From positions 1,550,001 to 1,614,000 of the forward strand of contig CAVTON010000001.1 in assembly GCA_963736455.1 (NCBI GenBank): a stretch of DNA of 64,000 bases, given 5' to 3'. Shown piece after piece: positions 43,634 to 52,542 of this stretch; position 1 is the first letter of the stretch; the number at the start of each line of letters is the position of its first letter. The notes beneath the pieces are model-generated. The model had not been told where the DNA came from. It did not search any database and worked only from the letters and a program-made list of their open reading frames with translations. A program made the position numbers and the translations under genes. Source of the stretch: DAHUXD01 sp963736455 (GTDB lineage Bacteria > Acidobacteriota > Thermoanaerobaculia > UBA5066 > Gp7-AA6).

Positions 43634-45280
43634 ATGAAGGCGATCCTGGGCGCGAGCGCCCTCGCGCTCGCGGGCGCCGCCGCCCTGCGCTTCGCCCCGG
43701 ACATCCCCGAGCGCCTGGCGAAGCTGCCTCGCACGCCCATCGATTACGACCACTCGCTTCTCGACGCGCGCGAAACCCGGGTCCTGGCCGAGCTGATCGA
43801 GGCCTCGCGGCCCCTCGGAGACGTGTTCCTCCGGCAGGTCTCCGAGCAGAACCCCGCGCTGCGGCGGAAATTGACGGCCGAGTCGGCTCACCACGCGGAG
43901 GGAGCGGCGGACGCGCTCGCCCTGTTCCGGATCAACGCCGGACCGTGGGATCGTCTCGACGGAAACGCGCCCTTCATCGGCTCGACGCCGAAGCCGCCCG
44001 GCGCAGGGTTCTACCCACCGGACATGACGCGCGCGGAGTTCGAAGGCTGGATCGCGGCGCACCCGGCCGATCGAACGCCGTTCGAGAGCCTCTTCACGGT
44101 CGTTCGGCGGGATGGCCGGACCCTGACCGCCGTGCCGTACTCGCGGGAGTACCGCAACTTCCTCGAGACGTCCGCCGCGCACCTGCGGCGGGCCGCGGAG
44201 ATGACCGGCAACGCGTCCCTGCGCGCCTACCTCGGCCAGCGCGCCGCGGCTCTGCTCGACGACGACTATTACGCATCGGACGTCGCGTGGATGGATCTCG
44301 ACTCCGACCTCGAGGTCGTGATCGGTCCCTACGAGGTCTACGAGGACGAGCTCTTCAACTACAAGGCGTCGTTCACGGCCTACGTCGCGGTGCGCGACCG
44401 CGCCGAAAGCGAGAAGCTCGCGGCCTACGTCCGCCGCCTCCCGGAGATGCAGAAGAACCTGCCGATCCCGGCCGAGCACCTCGACACCAGCCGCAGGTTC
44501 GAGTCGCCGATCCGGGTCGTGCAGGAGGTCTACACGGCCGGCGATACGCGGGCGGGGGTCCAGACGAGCGCCTTCAACCTGCCCAACGACGAGCGCGTCC
44601 GCCAGGCGAAAGGCTCGAAGAAGGTGCTGCTGAAGAACGTCATGGAGGCCAAGTTCAAGATCGCGGGCCGGCCGATCGCCGAACGAGTGCTCGAGCCGTC
44701 CCAGCTTCCCTCGGTGTCGTTCGACGCGTTCTTCAACCACACGCTCTTCCACGAGCTCGCCCACGGGCTCGGGCCGGGAATCATCACGGGTCCGGACGGC
44801 CGGAAGGTCGAGGCGCGGATCCTCCTGAAGAACCTCTATTCCACGGTCGAGGAGTGCAAGGCGGACGTCGTCGGCATGTGGACCCTGCTGCAGGCGATCG
44901 ACCAGAAGTGGCTGACCTCCTTCGACGCGGACTCGCTGGCGATCACGACCGCTGCGCTCTTCTTTCGATCGATCCGCTTCGGCGTCGACGAGGCGCACGG
45001 TGGCGGCACCGCGGTCCAGTGGAACTGGTTCGTCGAGAAGGGAGCCGTCGTGCCGGACGGCTCCGGCCGTTTTCGCGTCGAAACGGCGAAGTACCGCGAG
45101 GCCGTTCGATCCCTCGCGGAGGAGCTCCTGATGATCGAAGCGACCGGGGACTACGCGCGGGCCGGGAGGCTGCTGGCCGGGTATGGGAAACTGACGCCGG
45201 AAATGGAACGGATCAATGCGGGGTTGAAGAACATCCCGGTCGACATCGCCCCCGTGTACGCCGCGGCCGGAGAAAAATAG
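43634..45280 (+). CDS. M49-like zinc peptidase
   Basis: A 548-residue protein resembling short bacterial dipeptidyl-peptidase III (M49) relatives. The zinc motif is HTLFHELAHGLGPG, with HELAHGLGPG replacing the classical HELLGH, and the third ligand is probably Glu in VEECKADVVGMW. The N-terminus (MKAILGASALALAGAAAL) is hydrophobic and may be a signal. The middle has YEVYEDELFNYKASFTAYV. Zinc-dependent dipeptide removal is inferred. It heads a + strand run with 14 bases to the basic protein. Confidence 0.8.
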   Translation: MKAILGASALALAGAAALRFAPDIPERLAKLPRTPIDYDHSLLDARETRVLAELIEASRPLGDVFLRQVSEQNPALRRKLTAESAHHAEGAADALALFRINAGPWDRLDGNAPFIGSTPKPPGAGFYPPDMTRAEFEGWIAAHPADRTPFESLFTVVRRDGRTLTAVPYSREYRNFLETSAAHLRRAAEMTGNASLRAYLGQRAAALLDDDYYASDVAWMDLDSDLEVVIGPYEVYEDELFNYKASFTAYVAVRDRAESEKLAAYVRRLPEMQKNLPIPAEHLDTSRRFESPIRVVQEVYTAGDTRAGVQTSAFNLPNDERVRQAKGSKKVLLKNVMEAKFKIAGRPIAERVLEPSQLPSVSFDAFFNHTLFHELAHGLGPGIITGPDGRKVEARILLKNLYSTVEECKADVVGMWTLLQAIDQKWLTSFDADSLAITTAALFFRSIRFGVDEAHGGGTAVQWNWFVEKGAVVPDGSGRFRVETAKYREAVRSLAEELLMIEATGDYARAGRLLAGYGKLTPEMERINAGLKNIPVDIAPVYAAAGEK

Positions 45281-45294
45281 GAAACGAGGAAACC

Positions 45295-45717
45295 ATGGAA
45301 GACCAGAACGGCTCGAACACGGTGGTGGAAATGACGACGACGAGGCGGCGCAAGACATCCGCGCGAAAGAGCTCCGGCGGCGCCGCGCGGCGGCCCCGGA
45401 AGACGGCATCCCGCCGGCGAACCGCTCCGCGGCGCAAGGGACAGGGCGGCGCGATTTCCTTCGAGAGCGTGATCCGGTCGATCACCGGAGGCGTCTCGGT
45501 GGCGCGCGCCGCCATCGCGGAGGCGTCCTCGGAGGGCGCGGTCGCGGTGCGCCGGGCCGCCGGAACCGCGACGCGAGCCTCTCGCCGGACGGTTTCGCGC
45601 CTGGCCGACGAATGGCGCTCGATGGAGCCGAAGAAGAAAGCGAGCCTCCTCGCGGCGCTCCTCGGCGCGGCGGCGGCCGCCTCGGTTCCGCTCGTCCGCA
45701 AGAGCCTGAAGAAGTAG
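45295..45717 (+). CDS. Basic Ala/Arg/Lys-rich protein
   Basis: A 140-residue highly basic protein. The first 50 residues are a low-complexity run of RRRKTSARKSS, RRPRKTASRRR and PRRKGQG, like histone H1 C-tails or AT-hook proteins. A short helical middle (SFESVIRSITGGVSVARAAIAEAS) and a hydrophobic end (KKASLLAALLGAAAAASVPLV) with a final KSLKK follow. A nucleic-acid-binding role with membrane association is a guess from composition. The start lies 14 bases after the M49-like gene; its TAG overlaps the PIG-L start by one base. Confidence 0.7.
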   Translation: MEDQNGSNTVVEMTTTRRRKTSARKSSGGAARRPRKTASRRRTAPRRKGQGGAISFESVIRSITGGVSVARAAIAEASSEGAVAVRRAAGTATRASRRTVSRLADEWRSMEPKKKASLLAALLGAAAAASVPLVRKSLKK

Positions 45718-48332
45718 TGCTCCGCCGCGGCCTCACGCTCCTCCTCGGCAGCGGTCTGGCGCTCCTCGGCCTCGCGGCCGCTCCTCCGGCCGGTGAGACG
45801 GCCGCGGCGCCGACTTATGCTCTGACGCCGCCCTCGACCGGGGGGCTCGAGGCCGTGGACCGCATGCTCCGCCGGCTCGGAACGAATCGCCGCCTGCTCG
45901 TCATCGGCGCGCACCCCGACGACGAGGACACCGAGCTGCTCGCGCTGGTGGCTCAGGGAATGGGCGGAGAGGCCGCGTACCTGTCCCTGTCCCGCGGCGA
46001 GGGCGGACAGAATCTCGTCGGGCCCGATCTCGGCGTCGGGCTCGGCCTCGTGCGCTCGCAGGAGCTCTGCGCGGCGCGGCGCCTGGACGGCGGCAGGCAG
46101 TACTTCACCCGGGCGTTCGATTTCGGCTTCACGCGTTCCCTCGACGAGACCCTGCGGCTCTGGCCCAGGGAGGTTCTTCTCGAGGACGCGGTGCGGATCG
46201 TGCGCCGGTTCCGGCCCCAGGTCGTGGTCAGCATCTTCTCCGGAACGACGCGCGACGGCCACGGACAGCACCAGGCCGCCGGCGTCATCGCGCGCGACGC
46301 GTTCAAGGCCGCGGGAGATCCGGCGGCGCTGCCGGGCCTCGGCGCCGAGGGACTGACGCCCTGGCAGCCGACGACCCTCTACCGCGAGACCGGGTGGTTC
46401 GACGACAAGTCGGCCACGACGATCGTGCTTCCGACCGGCGGCGTCGATCCCCTGACGGGACGCTCCTTCTACCAGATCGCGATGGCGAGCCGCAGCCTCC
46501 ACCGTTCGCAGAACATGGGCCGCCTCCAGGAGCCCGGGCCGGAGACCACGGAGATCGGCTGGGTCGCCGGAGAAGGCCGGGAGAGCAAGGATCTGTTCGC
46601 CGGAATCGACACGCGCCTCTCCGGCATGGCGGCCGAGGTTCCCGATGCGGCCCGGCGCGCGGAGATCGAACGCCATCTCGACCGCGTCTCCGACCGCACG
46701 GCCGAGGGCCTGCGGCGACTCTCGACACCCGACCTCGCCTCGACGGTTCCGGTCCTGGCGGAGGCCCTCGCCGAGCTGCGCGCCGCGCGGTCGCTCGTTC
46801 GGCCGGGCGACGGCGGCGCGGCCATGCTGATCGACGAGAAGATCGTGCTGGCCGAGGGCGCCCTCGCGGCCGCGTCCGGCGTCACTCTGGACGTGCTGGC
46901 CGAGAAGGAGGTCACGGCGCCCGGGGAGAGCGTGGCGGTCACGGCGAGCGTGTGGAACGCCGGCGCGCAGCCGGTCGCCGTCGAAAGCGTCGCCCTGGTG
47001 TCTCCCGAGGGATGGAGCGCCGCGGCGATCGACCCCGGGCGCACCGTCGAAGGCGGAAAGCTCGAGGCGTGGAAGACCACGGTCGCGCTTCCGGCGAATG
47101 CCCGGCCCACCCTGCCCTACTTCCTGTACAAGCCGATGATCGGGGACCTCTACGACTGGAGCGACACGCCCGCCGCCGTCCGCGGGCTGCCGTTCGCGCC
47201 CGCGCCCCTGACGGCGCGCGTGCGGCTCACGATCTCCGGCGCCGCGGTCGACATCGAGCGCGATGCGTCCTTCCGGCTGAGGGACGAGGCGATCGGCGAG
47301 GTTCGCCGCCCCGTCCGCGCCGCTCCCGCCCTCGATGTCGCGATCGAGCCGCGTTTGCTGGTCTGGCCCTCCGGTCAACGCGGCAAGAGCATCGATGCGA
47401 CGCTGACGTCCAACTCGGAGAAGCCGGTTTCGGGCCACCTCGAGATTGCGGCTCCGCGCGGCTGGCCGACTTTCGCGGCGCAGAAGTTTTCCCTGGAGAA
47501 GGCGGGCGAGCGGACGTTCGTCGCCATCCGGGTCACTCCGCCGCAGGACCTCGCGCCGGGACGCTACCCGATCGAGCTCGCCGCCGTTCTCGACGACGGA
47601 TCCCGGATGAACCTCGGCATCCGCACCATCGACTACGGATACATCCCGCGCACGCCGAGGCCGGAGCCGGCGGACGTCGTGATCGCCGCGGCGGACATCC
47701 GCTTCCCGCCCCTGACGCGGGTCGGTTACGTGCGCGGCGCGGCGGACCGGGTGCCCGAGGCCCTGCTCGCCGTGGGCGTCCCGCTCGAGGTCCTGAGCGA
47801 ACGCGATCTCGAGACTGGGGACCTCTCGCGATTCGACGCCATCCTCGTGGGCAGCCGCGCCTACGAGACCGATCCCGTTCTGCCGGGAGCGAACGGCCGC
47901 CTCCTCGACTACGCTCGCGCGGGCGGACTGCTCATCGTGCAGTACCAGGAATACCCCTTCATCCGCGGAAACTTCGCCCCGTTCGCGCTCGAGATCGCGC
48001 GGCCGCACGATCGGGTGACCGACGAGACGGCGAAGGTGACGGTCCTCGATCCGCGGAGCCCGATCTTCCGGACGCCGAACGCGATCGGCCCCGCCGACTG
48101 GGAAGGGTGGGTTCAGGAGCGAGGCCTCTATTTCGCGCACACCTGGGCCCCGGAGTACACGCCGCTTCTGTCGATGGCGGACCCCGGAGGTCCTCCGCAG
48201 AAGGGCGGCCTCCTCGTCGCGAAGCTCGGGAAGGGCCGCTACGTGTACACGGGCCTCGCCTTCTTCCGCCAGCTTCCGGCCGGCGTTCCCGGGGCGTATC
48301 GTCTTCTGGCGAACCTCCTGGCGTGGAAGTAG
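45717..48332 (+). CDS. Secreted PIG-L family deacetylase
   Basis: An 871-residue exported protein. The GTG start overlaps the previous TAG by one base. After a leader (RRGLTLLLGSGLALLGLAA) the PIG-L domain (residues ~40-270) has the zinc motif GAHPDDEDTELLALV, YLSLSRGEGGQN, and HGQHQAAGV with a His ligand. The remaining ~600 residues are Ig-like and lectin-like sandwiches (e.g. VTAPGESVAVTASVWNAGAQ) and a C-terminal ThuA/GATase-like part (DAILVGSRAYETDP, GGLLIVQYQE). N-acetylsugar deacetylation is inferred. Similar large PIG-L proteins occur in Acidobacteriota and Bacteroidota. Confidence 0.87.
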   Translation: MLRRGLTLLLGSGLALLGLAAAPPAGETAAAPTYALTPPSTGGLEAVDRMLRRLGTNRRLLVIGAHPDDEDTELLALVAQGMGGEAAYLSLSRGEGGQNLVGPDLGVGLGLVRSQELCAARRLDGGRQYFTRAFDFGFTRSLDETLRLWPREVLLEDAVRIVRRFRPQVVVSIFSGTTRDGHGQHQAAGVIARDAFKAAGDPAALPGLGAEGLTPWQPTTLYRETGWFDDKSATTIVLPTGGVDPLTGRSFYQIAMASRSLHRSQNMGRLQEPGPETTEIGWVAGEGRESKDLFAGIDTRLSGMAAEVPDAARRAEIERHLDRVSDRTAEGLRRLSTPDLASTVPVLAEALAELRAARSLVRPGDGGAAMLIDEKIVLAEGALAAASGVTLDVLAEKEVTAPGESVAVTASVWNAGAQPVAVESVALVSPEGWSAAAIDPGRTVEGGKLEAWKTTVALPANARPTLPYFLYKPMIGDLYDWSDTPAAVRGLPFAPAPLTARVRLTISGAAVDIERDASFRLRDEAIGEVRRPVRAAPALDVAIEPRLLVWPSGQRGKSIDATLTSNSEKPVSGHLEIAAPRGWPTFAAQKFSLEKAGERTFVAIRVTPPQDLAPGRYPIELAAVLDDGSRMNLGIRTIDYGYIPRTPRPEPADVVIAAADIRFPPLTRVGYVRGAADRVPEALLAVGVPLEVLSERDLETGDLSRFDAILVGSRAYETDPVLPGANGRLLDYARAGGLLIVQYQEYPFIRGNFAPFALEIARPHDRVTDETAKVTVLDPRSPIFRTPNAIGPADWEGWVQERGLYFAHTWAPEYTPLLSMADPGGPPQKGGLLVAKLGKGRYVYTGLAFFRQLPAGVPGAYRLLANLLAWK

Positions 48333-48366
48333 GCGCCCGCGCCGGCCGCCGGAGACAGGAGACGCG

Positions 48367-49239
48367 ATGAAAGGGAGAAGGATCCTCGTCCTGCTGCTCG
48401 GTGGATTCCTGGCTTCCGGCTCGACCGCTCTCGCGCAGTTCGAGGGCACGGCCGATTTGAAGATCACGACGAGCACGGGCAAGGGCGAGAGCCTTCCGGC
48501 GACGGGGCGGATCTACGTCACGAAGACCGCGTACCGCATGGAGTGGCAGATGGAGCTGTCGCGGGCGCGCCGGGACAAGGCCGCCTCTGCCGAGGCGCCG
48601 CAGCGCATCCAGACGACGCTCATCGGCACGACGGCGGAGCCGGACACGCTCACCATGCTCGACGACGCCCACCGCACGTACTCGGTCTGGGACCTCAAGA
48701 AGATGCGCGGCGAAGCCGCGGAGCCTTCCAGGCCGACGTACGCCGTGAAGAAGCTCGGCAGCGACACCGTGGCCGGACTTCCTTGCCAGAAGGCCGAGCT
48801 GACGTCCTCGAGCGGCACCGTGATCGAGGTCTGCGTCGCGAAAGACTTCATCGTGTCGAGCGACTGGCTGGCCACGCTCAGCCGCCGCCAGAAGGACAGC
48901 ACGGGCTGGCTCGGCGCCCTGCGCGACAACGGGCTCCTGGGGTTTCCCGTCCGCTACGCCATGCGTGCCCGGGGCGCGGCCGCGCCCTTCATGACGATGG
49001 TCGTGACGAAGATCGAACGGGGGCCGGTCGCCGCGTCGCTCTTCGAGGTCCCGGCCGGCTACAAGCAGACCGAGTTCGCGCTCGGCGGTCTCTCGCCCGA
49101 GCAGCAGAAGGCGGTCTCGGACGCGCGGACGCGGATGCGCGAGGCCCTCGACCGCATGACGCCCGAACAGCGCAAGGCCTACGAAGACGCGATGAAGCGC
49201 TACGCCCGGCCGACGCCCTCGCCGACGCCGGTTCCGTGA
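48367..49239 (+). CDS. DUF4412-like secreted protein
   Basis: A 290-residue exported protein (leader KGRRILVLLLGGFLASGSTALA). The body matches the DUF4412 shape: a strand-rich start (EGTADLKITTSTG, GRIYVTKTAYRMEW), TMLDDAHRTYSVWDL, CQKAELTSSSG, and a C-terminal helix with repeated MTPEQRKAYEDAMKRY. It has two conserved Cys (PCQKA, EVCVA) that could form a disulfide. No enzymatic motif is visible. It lies 34 bases after the PIG-L gene and 28 before the ABC substrate-binding gene, so all may share a transcript. Confidence 0.75.
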   Translation: MKGRRILVLLLGGFLASGSTALAQFEGTADLKITTSTGKGESLPATGRIYVTKTAYRMEWQMELSRARRDKAASAEAPQRIQTTLIGTTAEPDTLTMLDDAHRTYSVWDLKKMRGEAAEPSRPTYAVKKLGSDTVAGLPCQKAELTSSSGTVIEVCVAKDFIVSSDWLATLSRRQKDSTGWLGALRDNGLLGFPVRYAMRARGAAAPFMTMVVTKIERGPVAASLFEVPAGYKQTEFALGGLSPEQQKAVSDARTRMREALDRMTPEQRKAYEDAMKRYARPTPSPTPVP

Positions 49240-49267
49240 GCGCCTCGAAGATCGGTAACATCCGGGC

Positions 49268-50326
49268 GTGACGCTTCGTCTCGGCCGACCGCTCCTCGCG
49301 AGCCTGCTCGGGGCGGGACTCGCGGCCGGCTCCCTCGTCGGCTGCCGCCGCGATCCGCGGACTCCCCTCGTCCTCTACTCGCCCCACGGCCGGGACCTCC
49401 TCGGCCTCATGGAATCCGAGTTCGAGAAATCTCACCCGAACGTGGACGTCCGGTGGCTCGACATGGGTTCGCAGGAAGTCTATGACCGGCTCAATTCGGA
49501 GAAGGCGAACCCGCAGGCCGACGTCTGGTACGGGGGCCCGGATACGATCTTCGCGCGTGGAGCCCGCGAGAAGCTCCTCGCGCCCTACCGCCCGCCCTGG
49601 GCGGACCGCGTCGCGCCCGAGAGCCGCCACCCCGGCGATCTCTACTTCGGCCTCTACCGGACGCCGGCCATGCCCGTCTACAACTCCCGGCTCGTCGCGG
49701 CGAAGGACGCGCCGCGCGAGTGGGACGACCTGCTCGACCCGAAGTGGAAGGGCAAGATCCTCATCCGCGATCCTCTCGCCTCGGGGACGATGCGCGCGGT
49801 CTGGAGCTTCATCCTCTCGAAGTCGGTTCGCGAGACCGGCACGGCCGACGCGGGCTTCGCGTGGCTCGCCCGGCTCGACGCGCAGACGAAGGAATACGTC
49901 TTCAACCCGATCCTCATGTACGAGAAGCTCGTGCGGGGCGAAGGGCTCGTCACGATCTGGGACCTGCCCGACACGCTGCTCGAACGCCAGCGCGGCTCGC
50001 CCCTGCAGTACGTGTTCCCGAAGAGCGGCACGCCCGTCATCGACGACGCGATCGGCCTGGTCGCCGGCGCCCGGCATCCGGATCTCGCGAGGCAGTTCAT
50101 CGACTTCGTCGGGGAGAAGTCCATGCAGAGACTCGCGGCCGAGAAGACGTTCCGCCTGCCGGCGCGCACGGATCTCGGCGAGGACCTTCCCGCCTGGGCC
50201 CGCGAGGTCGAGAGCCAGATGGTCCCCGCCCCCATGGATTGGGATCTCGTCGATCGCGAGGGCGCCGGCTGGATGACCACGTGGGATCGCACGATTCGCG
50301 GCAAGGGAGCGTCGGCCTCGCGGTGA
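49268..50326 (+). CDS. ABC transporter substrate-binding lipoprotein
   Basis: A 352-residue lipoprotein with lipobox LAAGSLVGCRRD. It is a family 1 (Fe3+/thiamine-like, FbpA-type) binding protein: LVLYSPHGRDLLGLMESEFEK, VRWLDMGSQEVYDRL, PQADVWYGGPDTIFARG, and GTPVIDDAIGLVAGARHPD near the end. The paired Tyr of classical iron-binding FbpA is not evident, so another ligand is possible (phosphonate or thiamine-like). GTG start; its stop overlaps the SLC13-like gene (GTGA). With the ATPase and permease it forms an importer. Confidence 0.88.
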   Translation: MTLRLGRPLLASLLGAGLAAGSLVGCRRDPRTPLVLYSPHGRDLLGLMESEFEKSHPNVDVRWLDMGSQEVYDRLNSEKANPQADVWYGGPDTIFARGAREKLLAPYRPPWADRVAPESRHPGDLYFGLYRTPAMPVYNSRLVAAKDAPREWDDLLDPKWKGKILIRDPLASGTMRAVWSFILSKSVRETGTADAGFAWLARLDAQTKEYVFNPILMYEKLVRGEGLVTIWDLPDTLLERQRGSPLQYVFPKSGTPVIDDAIGLVAGARHPDLARQFIDFVGEKSMQRLAAEKTFRLPARTDLGEDLPAWAREVESQMVPAPMDWDLVDREGAGWMTTWDRTIRGKGASASR

Positions 50327-51476
50327 GCCCGGAAGGCCGGGCTCCGCTCTCTCATCCGGTCCTCCGGTCTCTCGTTTTCGAGCGCCTCCTGCTGGCCGTC
50401 TCCGCGCTTCTGGCCGCGGCGGCGCTCGCCTCCGGGCGAGTGCGCGCCGGGGAGGTCCCGAAGCTGATCGACGTCCGGCTCCTCTCTCTCTTCTTCGTCC
50501 TCACGGTCGCGGTTGAGCTCGGCAAGCGCTCGAGCCTCTTCGATCGGCTCGTCGGCGCCGTCGCCTCGCGCGTGGGGACCGCCCGCTCTCTGGCAGTCGG
50601 ATGGTGGCGGTCACCGGCGGACTGGCGGCGCTCCTGACCAACGACGTGGCCCTCTTCCTGGTCATCCCGTTCACGATGCTCTTTCGCCGCGCGACCGACC
50701 TCGACCTCGCCCCCCTCGTCGTCCTCGAGGTGGCCGCGTCGAACGTTCTCGGGTGCGTGAGCCCCTTCGGAAATCCGCAGAACCTTTTTCTCTATACGCG
50801 GGGCGGCTTTTCCCTCGGGACCTTCTTCGCGGCCCAGGTCCCATGGGCCGCCGCGGCGGCCATCGCGATGGCCCTCGCCGTGCCCGTGCTCGTTCCGCGC
50901 CGCCGCCTCGCCGCGCTCCGGGCGGCCGAGTTTTCGGTCGACCCGGTCCGGGCCGCCGCATGCCTCGGGCTGCTCGCCGCGGAGGCCGCCGCTCTCTTCG
51001 GCGCCCTGGACTTTCGGATCCCGCTGCTGCTCGCGGTCGGAGGGGCGGCGCTCCTCGGCCGCCGACTGCTCGAGGCCGACTTCTCGCTCGTGGCCGTCTT
51101 TGCGCTTCTCTTCGTCGGCGTCGCCGGGCTCGAGCGCGGGAGCCTGTACGAGGCGCTCGACCCGGTCCGCTGGTTCGGCCACCAGGGACGGGGGCTGGTC
51201 CTGTCGGGCGCGCTGCTCTCGCAGGTCGTCTCGAACGTTCCCGCGGCCATGCTCCTCGCTCCGGCCGCCTCGGCGCCGTCGGGATTTCGTGCGCTCCTCT
51301 ACGGCGTCAACGCCGGCGGATGCGGAACGCCGATCGCTTCTCTCGCGAACCTGATCGGCGCTCAACTCTTCGTGCGGGAAGGAGGACGGCCGGGCTCCTT
51401 CTGGAGATCGTTCCTTCCGCTGTCGGCCGCGCTGCTCGCCGTGCTCGTCGGCGTGTCCCTCTGGCTCGTCTCGTGA
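50323..51476 (+). pseudogene. SLC13-like ion transporter, frameshifted
   Basis: A membrane transporter of the IT/SLC13/ArsB type interrupted once. The first part from GTG 50323 (RSLVFERLLLAVSALLAAAALA, LFFVLTVAVELGKRSS) stops at 50637. The second part, from 50601, holds VTGGLAALLTNDVALFLVIP (first N-D motif), NPQNLFLYTRGG, and LSQVVSNVPAAMLLAPAA (second N-D/N-P motif). One base appears missing near 50599-50600; adding it gives 384 residues with about 10-12 helices. It sits inside an ABC operon, coupled at both ends. Substrate unknown. Sequencing error is possible. Confidence 0.75.
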
Positions 51477-51490
51477 ATAATGCGCAGCCG

Positions 51491-52542
51491 ATGACCGACT
51501 TCCTGACGCTCGATCGCCTCGAGAAGCGCTTCGGGGACCTTTCGGTCGCCCGCGGCATTTCGCTCTCCGTGGCGAAGGGAGAGACCGTCGCGCTGCTCGG
51601 GCCGTCCGGCAGCGGAAAGACGACCGTGCTGCGGCTGGTCGCCGGATTCGAAAGGCCGGACGCGGGCCGCATCCTGGTCGAGGGCGAGGACGTGACGGCC
51701 GCGCGCACCCGAGCGGCGCCGGTTCGGCATGGTCTTCCAGCACTATGCGCTCTTTCCGCACCTGACGGTCGGCGAGAACGTCGCCTTCGGGCTCGCGGCC
51801 CGCCGCGCCCGGGCGGCCGAGGCCGGGACGCGCGTCGCGCAGATGCTAACGCTCGCCGGCCTGTCGGGATTCGAGGATCGCCGCGTGACCGAGATCTCGG
51901 GCGGCCAGCAGCAGCGGGTCGCCCTCGCGCGGGCGCTCGCGCCGAACCCCCGGGTCCTGCTCCTCGACGAGCCGCTTTCGAATCTCGACCCGACGCTCCG
52001 CGAGCACACGCGCCGGGAGCTCAAGCGAGCGATTCGCGAGGTCGCGATCACGACCCTCTTCGTCACCCACGAACAGGAGGAAGCCTTCGAGCTCGGCGAT
52101 CGCGTCGCCGTCCTCGACCGCGGAAGGCTCGAGCAGGTCGGCACGCCCGAGGATCTCTTCGAGAACCCGGCGACGCGGTTCGTCGCCACGTTCATCGGCC
52201 GATCGAGCGTTTTGCCGGTCGTCTGGGAAGAGGGCGCGCGCTTCCCGGGCGGTCCGCTCTGGCCGGCCGCGGCCGGCGGCCCCCTCGCCCGGGGCGCGGC
52301 GGGCGATCTCGTCGTCCGGCCCGAATCGGTGGCTTTCGCACCCGCGGCGCGCCCGGATGCGCTGCCCGGCGCCGTCGGCGAGCGGCGCTTCGCCGGCCGC
52401 TTCGCGTACTACCGCGTGGAAACGCGAGGCCGGCGAGATCGAGGTGCTCGGCGCTCCCGACGCCGCCCGCGTCGGCGACCGCGTCCTCGTCGCCCCGGCG
52501 CCGGACGGTCCGCGCCCGCGCGTTTTTCCGAGAGAACCTTGA
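51491..52542 (+). pseudogene. ABC transporter ATP-binding protein, two frameshifts
   Basis: A full ABC ATPase (FbpC/PotA-like) spread over three frames. Part 1: TLDRLEKRFGDLSVARGISL and Walker A GPSGSGKTTVLRL. One extra base near 51707 breaks RPERRRFGMVFQ, the expected junction. Part 2: MVFQHYALFPHLTVGENVAF (Q-loop), SGGQQQR (signature), LLLDEPLSNLD (Walker B), THEQEEAFEL (H-loop). A second extra base near 52425 breaks the C-terminal TOBE-like end, which should read EAGEIEVLGAPDAARVGD. Removing both bases gives 349 residues. GTG 51473 is an alternative start. Frames 51729-54185 without a stop falsely fuse it to the permease. Confidence 0.85.

Noticed and set aside
49268..50326. Iron-specific FbpA
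   Set aside because: The paired Tyr iron ligands of FbpA are not visible, so only the family is named.
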